64,000 bases of DNA from Insulibacter thermoxylanivorax (GCF_015472005.1 NZ_BMAQ01000003.1:124001-188000), one strand, 5' to 3'. Counted from the stretch's first letter, positions 9,073 to 19,228 are shown. Numbers and translations: made by a program. Notes: a model not told the origin generated them from the letters alone.

Positions 9073-10185
9073 TTACCTGGTGGTGATAGAGCGGCTGCGG
9101 TAGAAGAGGGAGCCGAGGATGAAGGCTGCCGCACCCCAGAGGGTGATCACGCCGATGCTGAACCAGAACGAACCCGTTAATATGCCGGTGTTGTAGACCA
9201 TGCTGTCGCGGATCCCGTTAACGAAATAGGTGAGCGGAAGGATATTGGATAAGGGCTGCAGCCAGCTCGGCATCGTCTCGACAGCGAAGAAGATGCCGCT
9301 TAAGAACATCATCAAGAAGTTTAGGATATTCGCCATAGCCATATAGGCTTCCGACGTCTTGCTGATCGAAGAGAAGAAATAGCCCATCGCATTAAATGAC
9401 AGAACCCCAACTAAGAAGATGACCAACAGGCTGATCAGATCGATATGCAGCGACGCGCCGAAGATATAGACGCCGATCAGCGAGAGAAGCACGATCTGGA
9501 TGACGGCGAACACCAGCCGCATGATCATATCGCTGAAGCCGAACAAACCCATCTTCGCCGGCGTCATGCGGAGGCGCTTGAGCAGGCCTCTGCGGCGCAT
9601 CTCCACCATATCCACCATGCCGAAGAGCCCGCTCTGTGCGATGGCAAGGGCGATCATTCCCGTCATGATGAAATCTTGCGCCTTCAGATCATCGCTGCCA
9701 GCTGATACGGACTCGATCTTCAGCCCATAGGCCGGCGCCGCTCCTGACACGATGAGATTTGTCTGCTGCACCACCTGGCTCAATATTCCTCTGACCGTCA
9801 TCGCAGCGGCATTGGTTTCCTTTTCTTTGTTCACGATCAGCGTCAGCTCATCCCCGTCTTCAGCATCCGGCAGCAGGATCGCCGCGGCGACTTCACCATC
9901 TATAACCAGAGCCTCAGCTTCTTCCCGTGAGGCTGGGCTGTCTTCCGTTAATTCCAGAACCGGGATGTGTTTGATCTGTTCGAGTATGATGACCGCAGCC
10001 TCCGTTGGCTGTTCGGAGACAACGGCGACTTTCACTTGGAAATCATCCTCCGAACCGCCGCTGAAGATGACCATGAAGATTACCATCAGGATGACCGGGA
10101 AGAAGATCCCCCAGAACCAAGCCTGCAGTTCGCGGAAGCTCAACCTCCACTGGGCCAGGAACATCATCTTTAACTGTTTCATCAT
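9073..10185 (-). CDS. ABC-2 type transporter permease
   Basis: About 370 residues. The chosen start is the ATG at 10185, nine bases after GGAGGGA; the ATG at 10203 lies before that site and inside the previous gene. One N-terminal helix, a large extracytoplasmic domain (about residues 45-165), then five more helices including SIGVYIFGASLHIDL and a final helix near the C-terminus: the layout of the ABC2_membrane_3/YhgE-like drug or lipid exporters. The neighbouring ATPase ends six bases upstream, so the two form one exporter. The substrate is unknown; drug, bacteriocin and sodium exporters share this layout. Confidence 0.85.
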   Translation of the reverse strand: MMKQLKMMFLAQWRLSFRELQAWFWGIFFPVILMVIFMVIFSGGSEDDFQVKVAVVSEQPTEAAVIILEQIKHIPVLELTEDSPASREEAEALVIDGEVAAAILLPDAEDGDELTLIVNKEKETNAAAMTVRGILSQVVQQTNLIVSGAAPAYGLKIESVSAGSDDLKAQDFIMTGMIALAIAQSGLFGMVDMVEMRRRGLLKRLRMTPAKMGLFGFSDMIMRLVFAVIQIVLLSLIGVYIFGASLHIDLISLLVIFLVGVLSFNAMGYFFSSISKTSEAYMAMANILNFLMMFLSGIFFAVETMPSWLQPLSNILPLTYFVNGIRDSMVYNTGILTGSFWFSIGVITLWGAAAFILGSLFYRSRSITTR

Positions 10186-10190
10186 CGCGT

Positions 10191-11120
10191 TTAATCCCTC
10201 CATTCCTTACCCGTATAAGAGATGAAGACATCTTCTAAGCTCATCTCACGGATCGATACCTGATCTACTCGATACCCCTGTTCCTTCGTATATCCGAAGA
10301 TGCTGTGCAGCGCATCTTCCGGCTGGATCGTCCACAGCAGCAAATCGCGGCCCGAGCGTTCGATTCGTACAACCGACGGCAGGCTTCGCGCATACTGCTC
10401 GGCATCTTCCGCTGCGAATTCCCCGTCGATAAACGACAGCTTGACTTCCCGCTCCTTCGTTAGATTGTTGATCAAGGCAGCCGGTGAATCCATGGCGATG
10501 ACTTTGCCCTGATCGACGATGCACACGCGATCGCTCAGCTTCTCGGCCTCATCCATGTAGTGAGTGGTAAGAATCGTCGTCTTGCCGATCTCCTTCAGCT
10601 GCAGCACGATGTCCCAGATATTGCGTCTGGCTTGCGGATCGAGGCCTGTCGTCGGTTCATCGAGGAACAGCATCTGCGGATCACCGATCATCGCAAGACC
10701 GATGGCCAGCCGCTGGCGCTGTCCGCCTGACAGGTGCTTCACTTTCTTATTGCGATGCTCAGTGAGATTCACCATATCCAGAATCTCCAGCGTGGACATC
10801 GGATTACTGTAGAAGCTGGCGAAGAGATCCAGATGTTCCTTCGGCGTCAGCAGATCGAACATCGCTTCCGTCTGCGGCTGAATGCCGATCATCATCTTGA
10901 TCTTGTCAGCATCCTTCTCCCAGTTCATACCGCCGAAGGAGATGCTGCCTCCATCGGGTTTGATCAGCCCTTCGATCATCTCCAAGGTTGTCGTCTTGCC
11001 GGCGCCGTTGGGACCGATGATGGTGAACACTTCACCGGCTTCCACAGCAAAGCTGATATCCGCAACAGCTTGCACGCTGCCGAAGGATTTGCGCAGATTC
11101 TGCACGGTTAATACAGCCAT
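10191..11120 (-). CDS. ABC transporter ATP-binding protein (exporter, DrrA/CcmA type)
   Basis: About 309 residues from the ATG at 11120, which follows GGAAGGGAG; the upstream ATG at 11183 lacks a site. Walker A GPNGAGKTTT, signature LSGGQRQRL, Walker B MLFLDEPTTGLDPQ and the H-loop TTHYMDEAEKLSD are intact. The C-terminal ~90 residues are the extension typical of DrrA-type exporters. It drives export through the adjacent ABC-2 permease, with which it forms a two-gene operon. Confidence 0.9.
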   Translation of the reverse strand: MAVLTVQNLRKSFGSVQAVADISFAVEAGEVFTIIGPNGAGKTTTLEMIEGLIKPDGGSISFGGMNWEKDADKIKMMIGIQPQTEAMFDLLTPKEHLDLFASFYSNPMSTLEILDMVNLTEHRNKKVKHLSGGQRQRLAIGLAMIGDPQMLFLDEPTTGLDPQARRNIWDIVLQLKEIGKTTILTTHYMDEAEKLSDRVCIVDQGKVIAMDSPAALINNLTKEREVKLSFIDGEFAAEDAEQYARSLPSVVRIERSGRDLLLWTIQPEDALHSIFGYTKEQGYRVDQVSIREMSLEDVFISYTGKEWRD

Positions 11121-11500
11121 AATCTCAATCTCCCTTCCATCATTGATCTTCATCTGGTCTGATGTCTTATGCTCGCGACTCATAGAGTTATCTCATTGTA
11201 GTAGAACATCTCGGAATTAAGAACCCTTTGGCAGGTAAAATTTTGATGTTCACAATCCCAACACCATCCTATTACGTTTCCACCTTCTCGCAAACATGCC
11301 CCAGTCGGGTTTGATCCCCGACTTTGGTCTAGGTTCGGACGGATGGGTATGATCGACGGGGACGACCTGCAGGCAGACAAGGCGCTGCCGCCTATCTGGA
11401 TCTGCTCTATATGAACATGCAGACGAGGAGATAAGTGCTTGAGACGGCAGGACGAGAGCTGGCAGCAAACGGGCTGTGAGTGTGTGAAACGTCAGATATA
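11121..11500. other. Gene-poor stretch between the ABC exporter and the IS3 remnant
   Basis: About 380 bases without a convincing gene. Short open frames exist on both strands but none has a ribosome binding site and a recognisable product. The exporter promoter must lie near 11125-11220. The segment 11330-11470 is GC-rich, unlike the IS remnant that follows, and may be residue of a lost gene. Confidence 0.4.
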
Positions 11501-11573
11501 GATTTAGTATAAAAAGTGGACACTCTCTAAGAAGTAGTGGATAATGTAATCATACTATTTGGAGGGTTCCACA

Positions 11574-11879
11574 ATGACCAAAACTCGTTACAATGAGGAC
11601 TTCAAAAAACAAGCTGTCAAGTACATTCAAGATCAAACCAAAACGCTGCCTGAGATCTCAGATGAGCTTCAAATTCCTATCGGTACTCTGCGGCAGTGGG
11701 CAGCTAAGTACCGCAGGTTTGACGATGTGCCAAGCGCCGAACGTGTACGTCAGTTAGAGCAGGAACTCAAAGAAAAAGAACGGCTGCTTACATCAAAAAA
11801 CCGAGAAATTGAAAACCTCAAAGAAGAACTCACGATTGTAAAAAAAGCTGTGCACATCTTCAGCAAACCAAGGAATTAA
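11574..11879 (+). CDS. IS3-family transposase OrfA (helix-turn-helix protein)
   Basis: 101 residues from the ATG at 11574, seven bases after GGAGGG. It has the IS3 OrfA layout: N-terminal helix-turn-helix (TRYNEDFKKQAVKYI to LRQWAAKYRRF) and a leucine-zipper-like coiled coil (VRQLEQELKEKERLLTSKNR). An A7G run at 11840-11847 near its end is the expected -1 slippage site for making the OrfAB transposase, and orfB lies in exactly that frame. OrfA alone binds IS ends and is not catalytic. Confidence 0.88.
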   Translation: MTKTRYNEDFKKQAVKYIQDQTKTLPEISDELQIPIGTLRQWAAKYRRFDDVPSAERVRQLEQELKEKERLLTSKNREIENLKEELTIVKKAVHIFSKPRN

Positions 11880-12158
11880 GGTTCCAGTTCATCGAGCAGC
11901 ATCGCTCCGAGCACTCGGTGTAGAAGATGTGCAAGGTTCTTGAAGTATCCCGGAGCGGTTATTATAAATGGCGGTCGGCAGAACCAAGTGAAACAGAACG
12001 AAAACGCAAGGAAATCAAGGAACGAATCGTCTATCACTTTTATGACAATGAGCAGCGATACGGAAGTCCGAAGATCACCCAGAAGCTCCTTTCAGAAGGA
12101 TACAGCATTGTGGAACGCACGGTCAGCAAATACATGCAGGAGTTAAATCTTCGTTCTT
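11878..12158 (+). pseudogene. IS3-family OrfB, nonsense-mutated and truncated
   Basis: In the -1 frame relative to orfA the reading goes RFQFIEQHRSEHSV, a TAG stop at 11921-11923, then KMCKVLEVSRSGYYKW. The stop sits where related proteins have a charged residue, so it looks like a point mutation. The HTH_21 region continues to LNLRSC (about 12158), where homology ends. The whole DDE integrase core is missing, so no active transposase can be made. Confidence 0.85.
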
Positions 12159-13519
12159 GTGTATCAACATCTACCCATACAGGTAAATAAAGGGTTTAAC
12201 CAATCCCGGACGATATAAGACATTCTGATTAATCATCGTTGGCTCTGGAACAGCGCTTGGATCAGCGGTTCTTTCTTCTTGGAAAGCTCCGCTCATAACC
12301 GTCGATCCGTTAAAGGTCAAGCTGTCATTCTTCACACGAACCTTCCCGATTCTCGATTCTTTTTTTGAACCGGCACACTATACGTTACCTTGCCGGTCTT
12401 CTCTTGGAACATATACTTGAGTAAATAATTAAGTCCAAAAGCGTTTGCATATAAAGATTCGCTTGTTGGAATGCCTTGCAATACATCAAATCTTTCATTC
12501 CCTCTGCTGTCGGCTCTAATAACGCCGTAAGCATTGGGATTAAGGACCTCCGATGCAAGAGATCTACCGTTGGACGGTGATTGGATCACCACGGAACATC
12601 CGCCGGGAGAAGGACCGGGATCAGGCCATGGCCCGGTGGATCTTCTGGTTCCGGTCCAGGTGCTTCTGCATCGCCGACCGTAACTTCAACGGTAACAGAA
12701 TAAAGTTCCGTTTGAGTACGGTAATCGTTGTGATAAGATCCATCTTCAATTTCAAATTTAAAAATGTACTATCTCTTGGTACTCATGGGTGAATGAATCT
12801 GGCAAGACGCGATGGTTATGCAGCAAATACTCTCTGCCATCGGGTTTTGTAACACTTAAATGCCAAAATTGCTGTTGATTTAAAAACACACTTCCATCTC
12901 TAATTCGTAAACTGATGGATACTTCCTCGCCAACTTCCGCGTTATTCGGCATATTCATCTCTATGAGATGCTTGTACACAGTATCATACTGCTGGATACC
13001 GGATACTCTTGGTTCCCAGTTCCCGTTTGGAAGCTGACGGAAATAGAACTCACCAGGAGATCCACCGGCATATGTTGCAATCTTTGCGTGGTTATAAAAG
13101 ATTTCCGGAACTCCGCCTACCATTACTCTTATTTTTGGAGTAATAGTTTTAATATGCGTAATAAACTGATCCGTGCTGTACTGTCCGTAATATGCAATCC
13201 AAGAAGCAACATCCTGTTCATGGATGAGAATATAGCCGTTGTTCGCTGTTAGTTCAGTGTCTACAGCCATATAGAGCTGTACGGGAAGATCATCAAATTT
13301 TACATATGCGAATCTAGCTGTCATCATATCTAAATCATCGCCACTTACACGGTATGAAGGATACGAATCGGGAATTCGCTTAAACTGATCCAATTCATTC
13401 GCTGCCTGTATGCCATTATATGTGTTCTGCGTTGCATAAACTTGCAAAGAAAAAAGAGAAAGAGGAAGCAACGGAGTAAGTAAAGCTAGAACGCACATTA
13501 AAGAGAAAATTCTACGCAA
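12159..13519 (-). pseudogene. Secreted DUF5704-like protein, three frameshifts, 3' end lost at the IS remnant
   Basis: The gene starts with TTG at 13519 after GGGGGAG and has a signal peptide (MRRIFSLMCVLALLTPLLPL). Four conserved-looking blocks follow in changing frames. The first ends at EIVHF near 12760. The second begins KFEIEDGSYHNDYRTQ and reaches a Pro-rich linker near 12640. The third, VVIQSPSNGRSLASEVL, ends in an A7 run near 12367. The fourth, KVRVKNDSLTFNGSTVMSG, runs on to YRPGLVKPFIYLYG near 12185. Shifts 1 and 3 are in homopolymers. The order of blocks matches my memory of DUF5704 secreted proteins. The role is unknown; the IS boundary removes the C-terminus. Real decay or sequencing error cannot be told apart for the shifts, but the truncation is real. 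Confidence 0.65.
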
Positions 13520-13532
13520 TGCTTACTCCCCC

Positions 13533-14459
13533 TTAATTAAGAGACACGAACATATCAAATCCCTTTGTGCCCTCAATAGCCATAAATTCATCATCAATGA
13601 TCATTCCATACAAGCCGTACAAAACAGCTGCACCATAATTCCTGTCGGAAATATCGATATAGAATAACTTACGTCCTTCCATTGCATCTTTAAATGCTAC
13701 AGAATACGTACCTGCATCTAAATACTGCTTACCATCCGTAACCGTATCTAGGATAATGTAGAAGTCGTCTTTATCGTACTTAGGAAGTGTAATAGAGGCA
13801 GTACCATTCTCCTTATCAACATCAATCTTGATTTTATTTGCTAAAGCTCTAGCTTCCTTCATGCGCTTTAAGAAAGTCTGGCTATCACCGAAAGAACGGA
13901 TATTTCTATATTTTTCTGAAAGTAAATCATAATACTCTAATGCTAGATAAGGATCATCAATATCCATGGCTCGCTTAGTTTTCTTTACTCTATGATTGTC
14001 TATATATTCTTGCGTCATAAAGACTGCCGTCTGATCTTCCTGATCCCAGTAAACATTCGCCCCTAACCCTTCTGCTAAGTAACGGGCAGGGATAAAGATA
14101 CGCTGATTCTTAACCTCAGCGACTGTATCCATCAATACTTTTTCACCATTAACCCTAATCTCTTTCGAACCCATTGGGATCTCTACAATATTAGTGCCGT
14201 CTGTAATCGTTGCTGTTTGACTTGCTTGATCCCACTTAATGTGTTCTTCATCATTTGGTACTCCCAGCTTCTCGGCAAAGAAACGAATCGGAATCAGTGT
14301 TCGCTGATCTTTGTTAGCATAAGGCGCCGGTTCCCCTTCGGGACTAACAAAGATTTCACCGTTAATGACAATATTAATCGGCTTCATCTCAGCTGCATAA
14401 ACAGGAACAATCATAAACATCACAGCTAATGCAACTAACACTAATACGATTCTTTTCAT
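13533..14459 (-). CDS. Secreted stalk-domain (copper amine oxidase N-terminal-like) protein
   Basis: 308 residues from the ATG at 14459, ten bases after AGGAG; the longer open frame upstream runs through GC-rich non-gene sequence. A signal peptide (MKRIVLVLVALAVMFMIVPV, cleavage near YAA-E) is followed by two stalk repeats: RTLIPIRFFAEKLGVP with WDQASQTATI, and RIFIPARYLAEGLGANVYWD. The C-terminal half is unrecognised. It probably sits in the cell wall. It lies 13 bases upstream of the DUF5704-like pseudogene in the same direction, so the two were one operon. Confidence 0.8.
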   Translation of the reverse strand: MKRIVLVLVALAVMFMIVPVYAAEMKPINIVINGEIFVSPEGEPAPYANKDQRTLIPIRFFAEKLGVPNDEEHIKWDQASQTATITDGTNIVEIPMGSKEIRVNGEKVLMDTVAEVKNQRIFIPARYLAEGLGANVYWDQEDQTAVFMTQEYIDNHRVKKTKRAMDIDDPYLALEYYDLLSEKYRNIRSFGDSQTFLKRMKEARALANKIKIDVDKENGTASITLPKYDKDDFYIILDTVTDGKQYLDAGTYSVAFKDAMEGRKLFYIDISDRNYGAAVLYGLYGMIIDDEFMAIEGTKGFDMFVSLN

Positions 14460-14783
14460 ACACATCATTCTCCTAAACAGACAAAAAATACTTGCCGCCC
14501 GGCAAACGATCATCACATCGAAGAAACATCTTGAGTATGCTTCGCCCGATCGCCGTCCCGGTACCTCCGTTTGGCGGCGGCGAAGTCTATGCTGCGAAGA
14601 CCAAGACAAGCGGAGTGGACGGCTCGACGCGGACAAGGGCGCGAGGATTAGCGGACCGGCCATGCCGGGAGCATATGCCGCAGCGGCCGACAGGCTCTCC
14701 CTTGCCGCGGCGGAGGGCTGTGATATCGTGAAGCGCGGCGGCAAGTCGTTTGCCACCTTTTGTCCGCCCTCATCGAATAATCA
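14460..14783. other. GC-rich orphan segment without a supported gene
   Basis: The 324 bases between two AT-rich accessory genes are strikingly GC-rich (runs such as CGGCGGCGAAGTC). Open frames exist in several phases simply because stop codons are rare. One plus-strand frame reads MPGAYAAAADRLSLAAAEG and may be residue of a lost gene, but I cannot assign it. Confidence 0.4.
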
Positions 14784-15688
14784 TCAGCGATTTAAACAGC
14801 TTCTCGGTATGTACCCAGATTGAGCCGCCTGCTTCGCTGAGGAAAAAGTTTCGATAACCTCATGGCCATTCAGGCATCTTCCGGGATAATAGACTTTAAT
14901 TCCATCTTCAATCGTCCCAAAATACCCATCCCGAACCATAAGCCTGCTACCCCCAAGGGCATAATTGTTATAATGCTGGTTATACATAGGGATTCCTTGC
15001 AAGAATGCTATAACTGAAATATCATCGATCGTATTGCTCCACTCTTCTTGGCTGAATACCGGCAGCGTAAATTGATAAACAATCCCATATTTCTTAACTT
15101 TTTCGTTGTGCGCATTAATAGTTGCTGCCAGGTGATCTTGGATGGTCTGTATTATTGTTAGCCTCCTTACTTCTTCGAATAAATCCTCGTCATTCAAAAC
15201 ATCAATCCTGCCTCCTGCGGCGAGATTAACTTCCTCCCTGGTCCCTTCGTAGCGAATGCCGGTGCTTTGATCGTAAAAATATACATAATCATCCAAGGTG
15301 AATGAGAATGTGTTCCCTTCTAGATCTCCCCTGGTAAAGAGATGTTTCATTTGCCATACATGCTTGTAATGCATATCTCCATTAAAATCCCTAAACTCTT
15401 CCCCCGCGTGGATCCACAGGCCATCATAATCAACGATGGCCACAAGAGGAACATACGCTTGTAGGACTTCCTGAGCTATTGGATCGTGAAGTATATCAAA
15501 ATTGCTAGCTGCAAAGCATAAGCGGCATCAGCAACAGCTTGATACAGTGCCCCATCATAAAGCGTCATTAATTCAAGGTTCTTGCTCTGGTATATTAATT
15601 CCAAGTCGTTAAAGAAGAATAACGGAAGCGTCAAGATTACAAAAATAAGTCCCGCCGCTGAAAACATACCTAAACTAGTAATCTTCAT
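14784..15688 (-). pseudogene. Membrane-anchored protein of unknown family, one frameshift
   Basis: The first part (15688 to about 15510) begins MKITSLGMFSAAGLIFVILT, one N-terminal membrane helix, then LYDGALYQAVADAAYALQ. The frame then breaks near 15510 and continues in another phase as SNFDILHDPIAQEVLQAYV, joining IVDYDGLWIHAGEEF and running to 14784. The join restores one continuous protein of about 300 residues. A short helix followed by a globular exported domain resembles TadE-like minor pilins, but this is only a guess. It lies upstream of the stalk-domain and DUF5704-like genes, all on the minus strand. Confidence 0.6.
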
Positions 15689-15744
15689 TATGGATCACGT
15701 GCGGGTCTGCTCAACAGCCAGTCATTGCTGACTTGCTGGCAGCC

Positions 15745-16962
15745 CTATTTTCCACAGCACTTCTTATACTTCTTACCGCTGCCGCAGGGACAAGGGTCAT
15801 TGCGGCCGATTTTGCTTCCGCTTCGTCTAAAGGGCACCACCTTGCCCTGATGCTCGACCTCTATGGGTATGCTGCTGTTATACAGCGTATTCCGTCCAGT
15901 GATCTTGCTCAGTTCATTCGGTGTGTAGCCGCGGTTGGATCTCAGACGGGTATGGTTGTAGACGTCGATGATCAGAGGTACGATCTCACGAATCTGCTTC
16001 TCACTGTCAAAATAAATCCTCCGCCGTTCAAACTCCCAGAAGATCTCTTGCAGCGGCGCCTCCATCCAACAATGAAATTGAACATCATCGATGAGCGCAT
16101 CCACCATCTGCTCATCGCCGTGAAGGTGCTTCAAGACATACGCTTTGAGCGCCTCCAGCTGCGGCGTCATCTCAAAGTAGTCATTGCTTGCATACTTTAA
16201 CAGCTCGTCCCGTTCCGGTACATAGTAAGGCTTGCCCTCCGCACGCTCCAGCAGTTCGTGAAACTTCTCTTGTTCCTTGGGTTCTCCGGAAGTATAATAC
16301 ACATCCACGATATAAGGCCCGAGCATGTCAAATTTCTGGTTCGCCTGCAGGTACAAGTCAAGAATGCTGAACAATTCCTCTTCCGTCAGCGGCTCCTCAT
16401 TCTGGCTGTTGAAGATCTCAATTAATTGGTCCGGCAGATAGGCTCCATATAAGTTAACCAGAGCTTTCACATACTGAATGACCAGCTGATACCGATCATG
16501 GATGCGCTTCAATTGGTCCAGATCAATGCGGCTGACGGCATCTTTGATCTCAGCAGGAACGATGTAGGTTACTTCGCCCTCATGATAGAAATTGAAGATC
16601 AATCCATACAAACTCGCTTCCATGTAATCCCTAGGGTGAATTTCATCGTCCACCAGGCGCTCAGCCCGAAGAACCCGCATGAAGAACGCCCATTGTTCTT
16701 TATCGAGTCTCAATAGATTTCGTTTCATATTGCCGGGCTCGCAGCAGGCAGCCGCAACTGCCCGAACCAGTTCCTCTTTATTCATCTTCGAGCGACCGGC
16801 AATCTCATAGGCAGTTGCAAGATGATACAATTCCTTCTTCGTATACAGCGATAAGATGTCCGGCAGCGAAGTGAGGACCTTGCTTTGAAATGCATATTCA
16901 CGATTCATCTCACGAGTCAGTTCTTTCAGTCTGACTTCCAAGGCTTGAAGCTTGTCTCCCAT
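15745..16962 (-). CDS. SEC-C motif protein
   Basis: 405 residues. The last 20 residues are a canonical SEC-C zinc motif, with [18 protein letters not shown] binding one zinc through CxCx8CC, as in the tail of SecA. Near the N-terminus (about residues 40-72) a Rho/SAP-like helical segment reads [15 protein letters not shown]. The middle is helical and unrecognised. SEC-C tails usually mediate binding to nucleic acid, ribosome or protein partners; the exact role is unknown. GAGGG lies eight bases before the ATG. Standalone gene. Confidence 0.8.
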   Translation of the reverse strand: MGDKLQALEVRLKELTREMNREYAFQSKVLTSLPDILSLYTKKELYHLATAYEIAGRSKMNKEELVRAVAAACCEPGNMKRNLLRLDKEQWAFFMRVLRAERLVDDEIHPRDYMEASLYGLIFNFYHEGEVTYIVPAEIKDAVSRIDLDQLKRIHDRYQLVIQYVKALVNLYGAYLPDQLIEIFNSQNEEPLTEEELFSILDLYLQANQKFDMLGPYIVDVYYTSGEPKEQEKFHELLERAEGKPYYVPERDELLKYASNDYFEMTPQLEALKAYVLKHLHGDEQMVDALIDDVQFHCWMEAPLQEIFWEFERRRIYFDSEKQIREIVPLIIDVYNHTRLRSNRGYTPNELSKITGRNTLYNSSIPIEVEHQGKVVPFRRSGSKIGRNDPCPCGSGKKYKKCCGK

Positions 16963-17115
16963 GCGTTTCCCTCATATCCCTATAAAATCTTGACAGCGAT
17001 CCGGCCGTTATTATCCGCCAAATTCGCTTGTTCTATTAAGCATACTCCATTTAATATATTTTGAAAATATCGACAGGCGCCGCGAAACGACTTCATGCTC
17101 CGCTCTTCATGCTTC

Positions 17116-17337
17116 TTACTCGGCAGCCGGTGCCGATCTGCCCGCTTCGATCAATACCCGGTTCCTAAACCTCGCGAAGGCAGCAGCCATCATAAGCAAT
17201 CCCGTACCCATGAGCAGCCATTCGATTGCGATATAGTCAGCCATCGGACCGAAGATGAGCATGCCGATGGGCATCATCGATGTCGTGATCATGCTCATCA
17301 CGCCGAACACTCTGCCGAGGTAGTCCCCTTCCAGTCA
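17116..17337 (-). pseudogene. C-terminal remnant of an MFS exporter
   Basis: About 70 codons survive: YLGRVFGVMSMITTSMMPIG and LIFGPMADYIAIEWLLMGTG, typical of the last two helices of MFS macrolide/enterobactin-type exporters. A stop lies directly upstream, and the first ten helices are absent. The sequence before it (from about 17338) is unrelated. It is a deletion scar, like the glnQ remnant at 8.9 kb. Confidence 0.7.
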
Positions 17338-17433
17338 TTTGTCATTAATAGGCTTTCCAAGTCTTTCGTATTATCCAATAATCGAAGCCAAAGGACAATC
17401 GGTTGAGCACGGCATCTTCAAGTTAATTTACAC

Positions 17434-17478
17434 CAAAAAAGCTTGGCCCATTCCATTTCACATGCCAGGGCCAAGCTT
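17434..17478 (-). terminator. Intrinsic terminator of the arsB-like gene
   Basis: Arms 17439-17449 (AAGCTTGGCCC) and 17468-17478 (GGGCCAAGCTT) are perfectly complementary. On the minus strand the stem is followed by T6. It lies about 65 bases after the arsB-like stop codon. Confidence 0.85.
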
Positions 17479-17541
17479 CTGCTCCCATATGCAATTTACT
17501 GCGCCATCCTGCGTATATATTCCAAGCTTCCGCGCTTCCGC

Positions 17542-18984
17542 CTAAGCGGAGGAATGCTGGCCAAGATCCATCTGCTCGGATGCTTTGATTCTCCTTCTCT
17601 TGGTCCATAAGACCATAAGCACTGCTCCTAAGCCTAAGACCGCTGTCAGCAGCAGACTGACCGCGGCAGCTTGCCATACGGTCCATTCAAGGGCGTCGAC
17701 GACAGACAGCCATAACCAAAGCCCTGCCAATGTTGCGAACAATGTGGGCACCGTAAGCAAGACTCCTATGCGAAAATAATACCCCCAGCTGATCTTCACC
17801 CTTCTTCGCGAAAGCACATGCAGCCATAATAAGGTGGCCAAACTGCCGATCGGTGTCATCTTCGGACCAAGGTCAGAGCCGATGACATTCGCGTAGATCA
17901 GCGAGTCCCGCAGCAGGCCCTCCGTCTCCGTGCTCTGGATCGCAAGGGCATCGAAGACCACCGTCGGCAGGTTGTTCATCACCGAGGACAGGATGCCGGC
18001 GATGAAGCCCATGCCCATGGTTGCTGCGAACAAGCCGCTTTCCGCCAGCTTCTGCACGAGTGATGCAAGCAAGTCCGTATACCCCGCATTGTGCAGACCA
18101 TAGACGACGATGTACATCCCCGCTGAGAAGACGACGACATTCCAGGGTGCCGATCTTAGGAGTCCCGGCACATCCACTGCTGGACTTCGCCTTGCCATAA
18201 GCAACAAGAGGAGGGCTGCCGCCCCAGCGAGGAAACTGATTGGGATCCCAAGGGGTTCGCTCGCGAAATAAGCAGCAAGCAATCCGCCCAAGACGATCCA
18301 TGACATCCGGAAGATGCGCGGATCTCGGATGGCTTCTTGCGGGAACGGCAAATGATCCGGCTCATAGGACTTGGGCAGCGTCCGGCGATAGACCAGGTAC
18401 AGCACAGCAAGGCTGGCGGCGACGGATACTATGGTCGGCACGAGCATCCGGCTGGCATACTCCACGAAACCAACGGCGAAGAAATCCGCTGACAGTATAT
18501 TTACCAGATTGCTGATCACAAAGGGCAGCGAAGCGGTATCTGCGATGAATCCGCTGGCCATCACAAAGGGGAGGATCCATCTCCCTGTCATATTGATCTG
18601 TCTCATCATCGACAGCACAATCGGCGTGATGATGAGGATCGCGCCGTCATTGGCGAACAACGCAGACATCACCGCCCCGAGCAGGATGATCCAGACAAAC
18701 AAATGCCTGGCATTGCCCCGAGAGAGGCGGGCCATATGCAAAGCGGCCCATTCGAAGAAGCCGATCTCATCGAGGACTAGGGAGATGATGATCAGTGCAA
18801 TCAAGGCAAATGTAGCATTCCATACGATATCGATCACAGCGAGGACATCTGACCAGCTGACAACGCCAAGCAGAAGAGACAGCACAGCCCCGGCACTGGC
18901 GGACCAGCCTACATTCAAGTTCCTCGGCTGCCAGATCACCAGGACCAATGTGACGATGAAGATCAGACATGCAGCTAAACCCAT
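17542..18984 (-). CDS. arsB: ArsB-family arsenite/anion efflux permease
   Basis: About 480 residues with roughly 11-12 membrane helices. The start chosen is the ATG at 18984, nine bases after GGGAGG; the ATG at 19029 has no ribosome binding site and would add 15 polar residues. ArsB/NhaD (IT superfamily) hallmarks are NDGAILIITPIVLSM, VMNNLPTVVFDALA and SDLGPKMTPIGSLATLLWL. ArsB expels arsenite or antimonite, driven by the proton gradient or with ArsA ATPase. No arsR, arsC or arsA is adjacent, so the arsenic role rests on family similarity alone. Confidence 0.85.
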   Translation of the reverse strand: MGLAACLIFIVTLVLVIWQPRNLNVGWSASAGAVLSLLLGVVSWSDVLAVIDIVWNATFALIALIIISLVLDEIGFFEWAALHMARLSRGNARHLFVWIILLGAVMSALFANDGAILIITPIVLSMMRQINMTGRWILPFVMASGFIADTASLPFVISNLVNILSADFFAVGFVEYASRMLVPTIVSVAASLAVLYLVYRRTLPKSYEPDHLPFPQEAIRDPRIFRMSWIVLGGLLAAYFASEPLGIPISFLAGAAALLLLLMARRSPAVDVPGLLRSAPWNVVVFSAGMYIVVYGLHNAGYTDLLASLVQKLAESGLFAATMGMGFIAGILSSVMNNLPTVVFDALAIQSTETEGLLRDSLIYANVIGSDLGPKMTPIGSLATLLWLHVLSRRRVKISWGYYFRIGVLLTVPTLFATLAGLWLWLSVVDALEWTVWQAAAVSLLLTAVLGLGAVLMVLWTKRRRIKASEQMDLGQHSSA

Positions 18985-19228
18985 AGAAGCCAGCCTCCCG
19001 CCAGATGATGAATAGGATTTATGTTTCATGTTTAAGGCCGTTAATGATTGATGCGAACAATATCATACACCAATGCACGGTCCGATGATAAGTCTGCCTG
19101 CTCACAATCGACATAGGCCGCATCATCTCCACACAATATTCATGAAATATCAGTGAATGAAGAAGGAATATGTTAGATGTTGGCGAAAAATAACATCCAT
19201 AACATTAATGGGAGGAATCGCGGACATT

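Larger units (their letters stand above)
11505..12158 (+). mobile_element. Truncated IS3-family insertion sequence
   Basis: It contains a complete orfA and only the N-terminal part of orfB. The left end is near 11505-11530, where TATAAAAAGTGGACACTC resembles an IS3/IS150-group terminal repeat. The right end is missing: similarity to orfB stops near 12158 and the sequence passes directly into the tail of a decayed gene on the opposite strand. The element cannot transpose by itself. Exact ends are uncertain because no matching right repeat or target duplication is visible. Confidence 0.75.

Noticed and set aside
14492-14731. Plus-strand 79-codon frame in the GC-rich segment
   Set aside because: Low-complexity, arginine- and proline-rich composition typical of a random frame in GC-rich DNA; no start signal.
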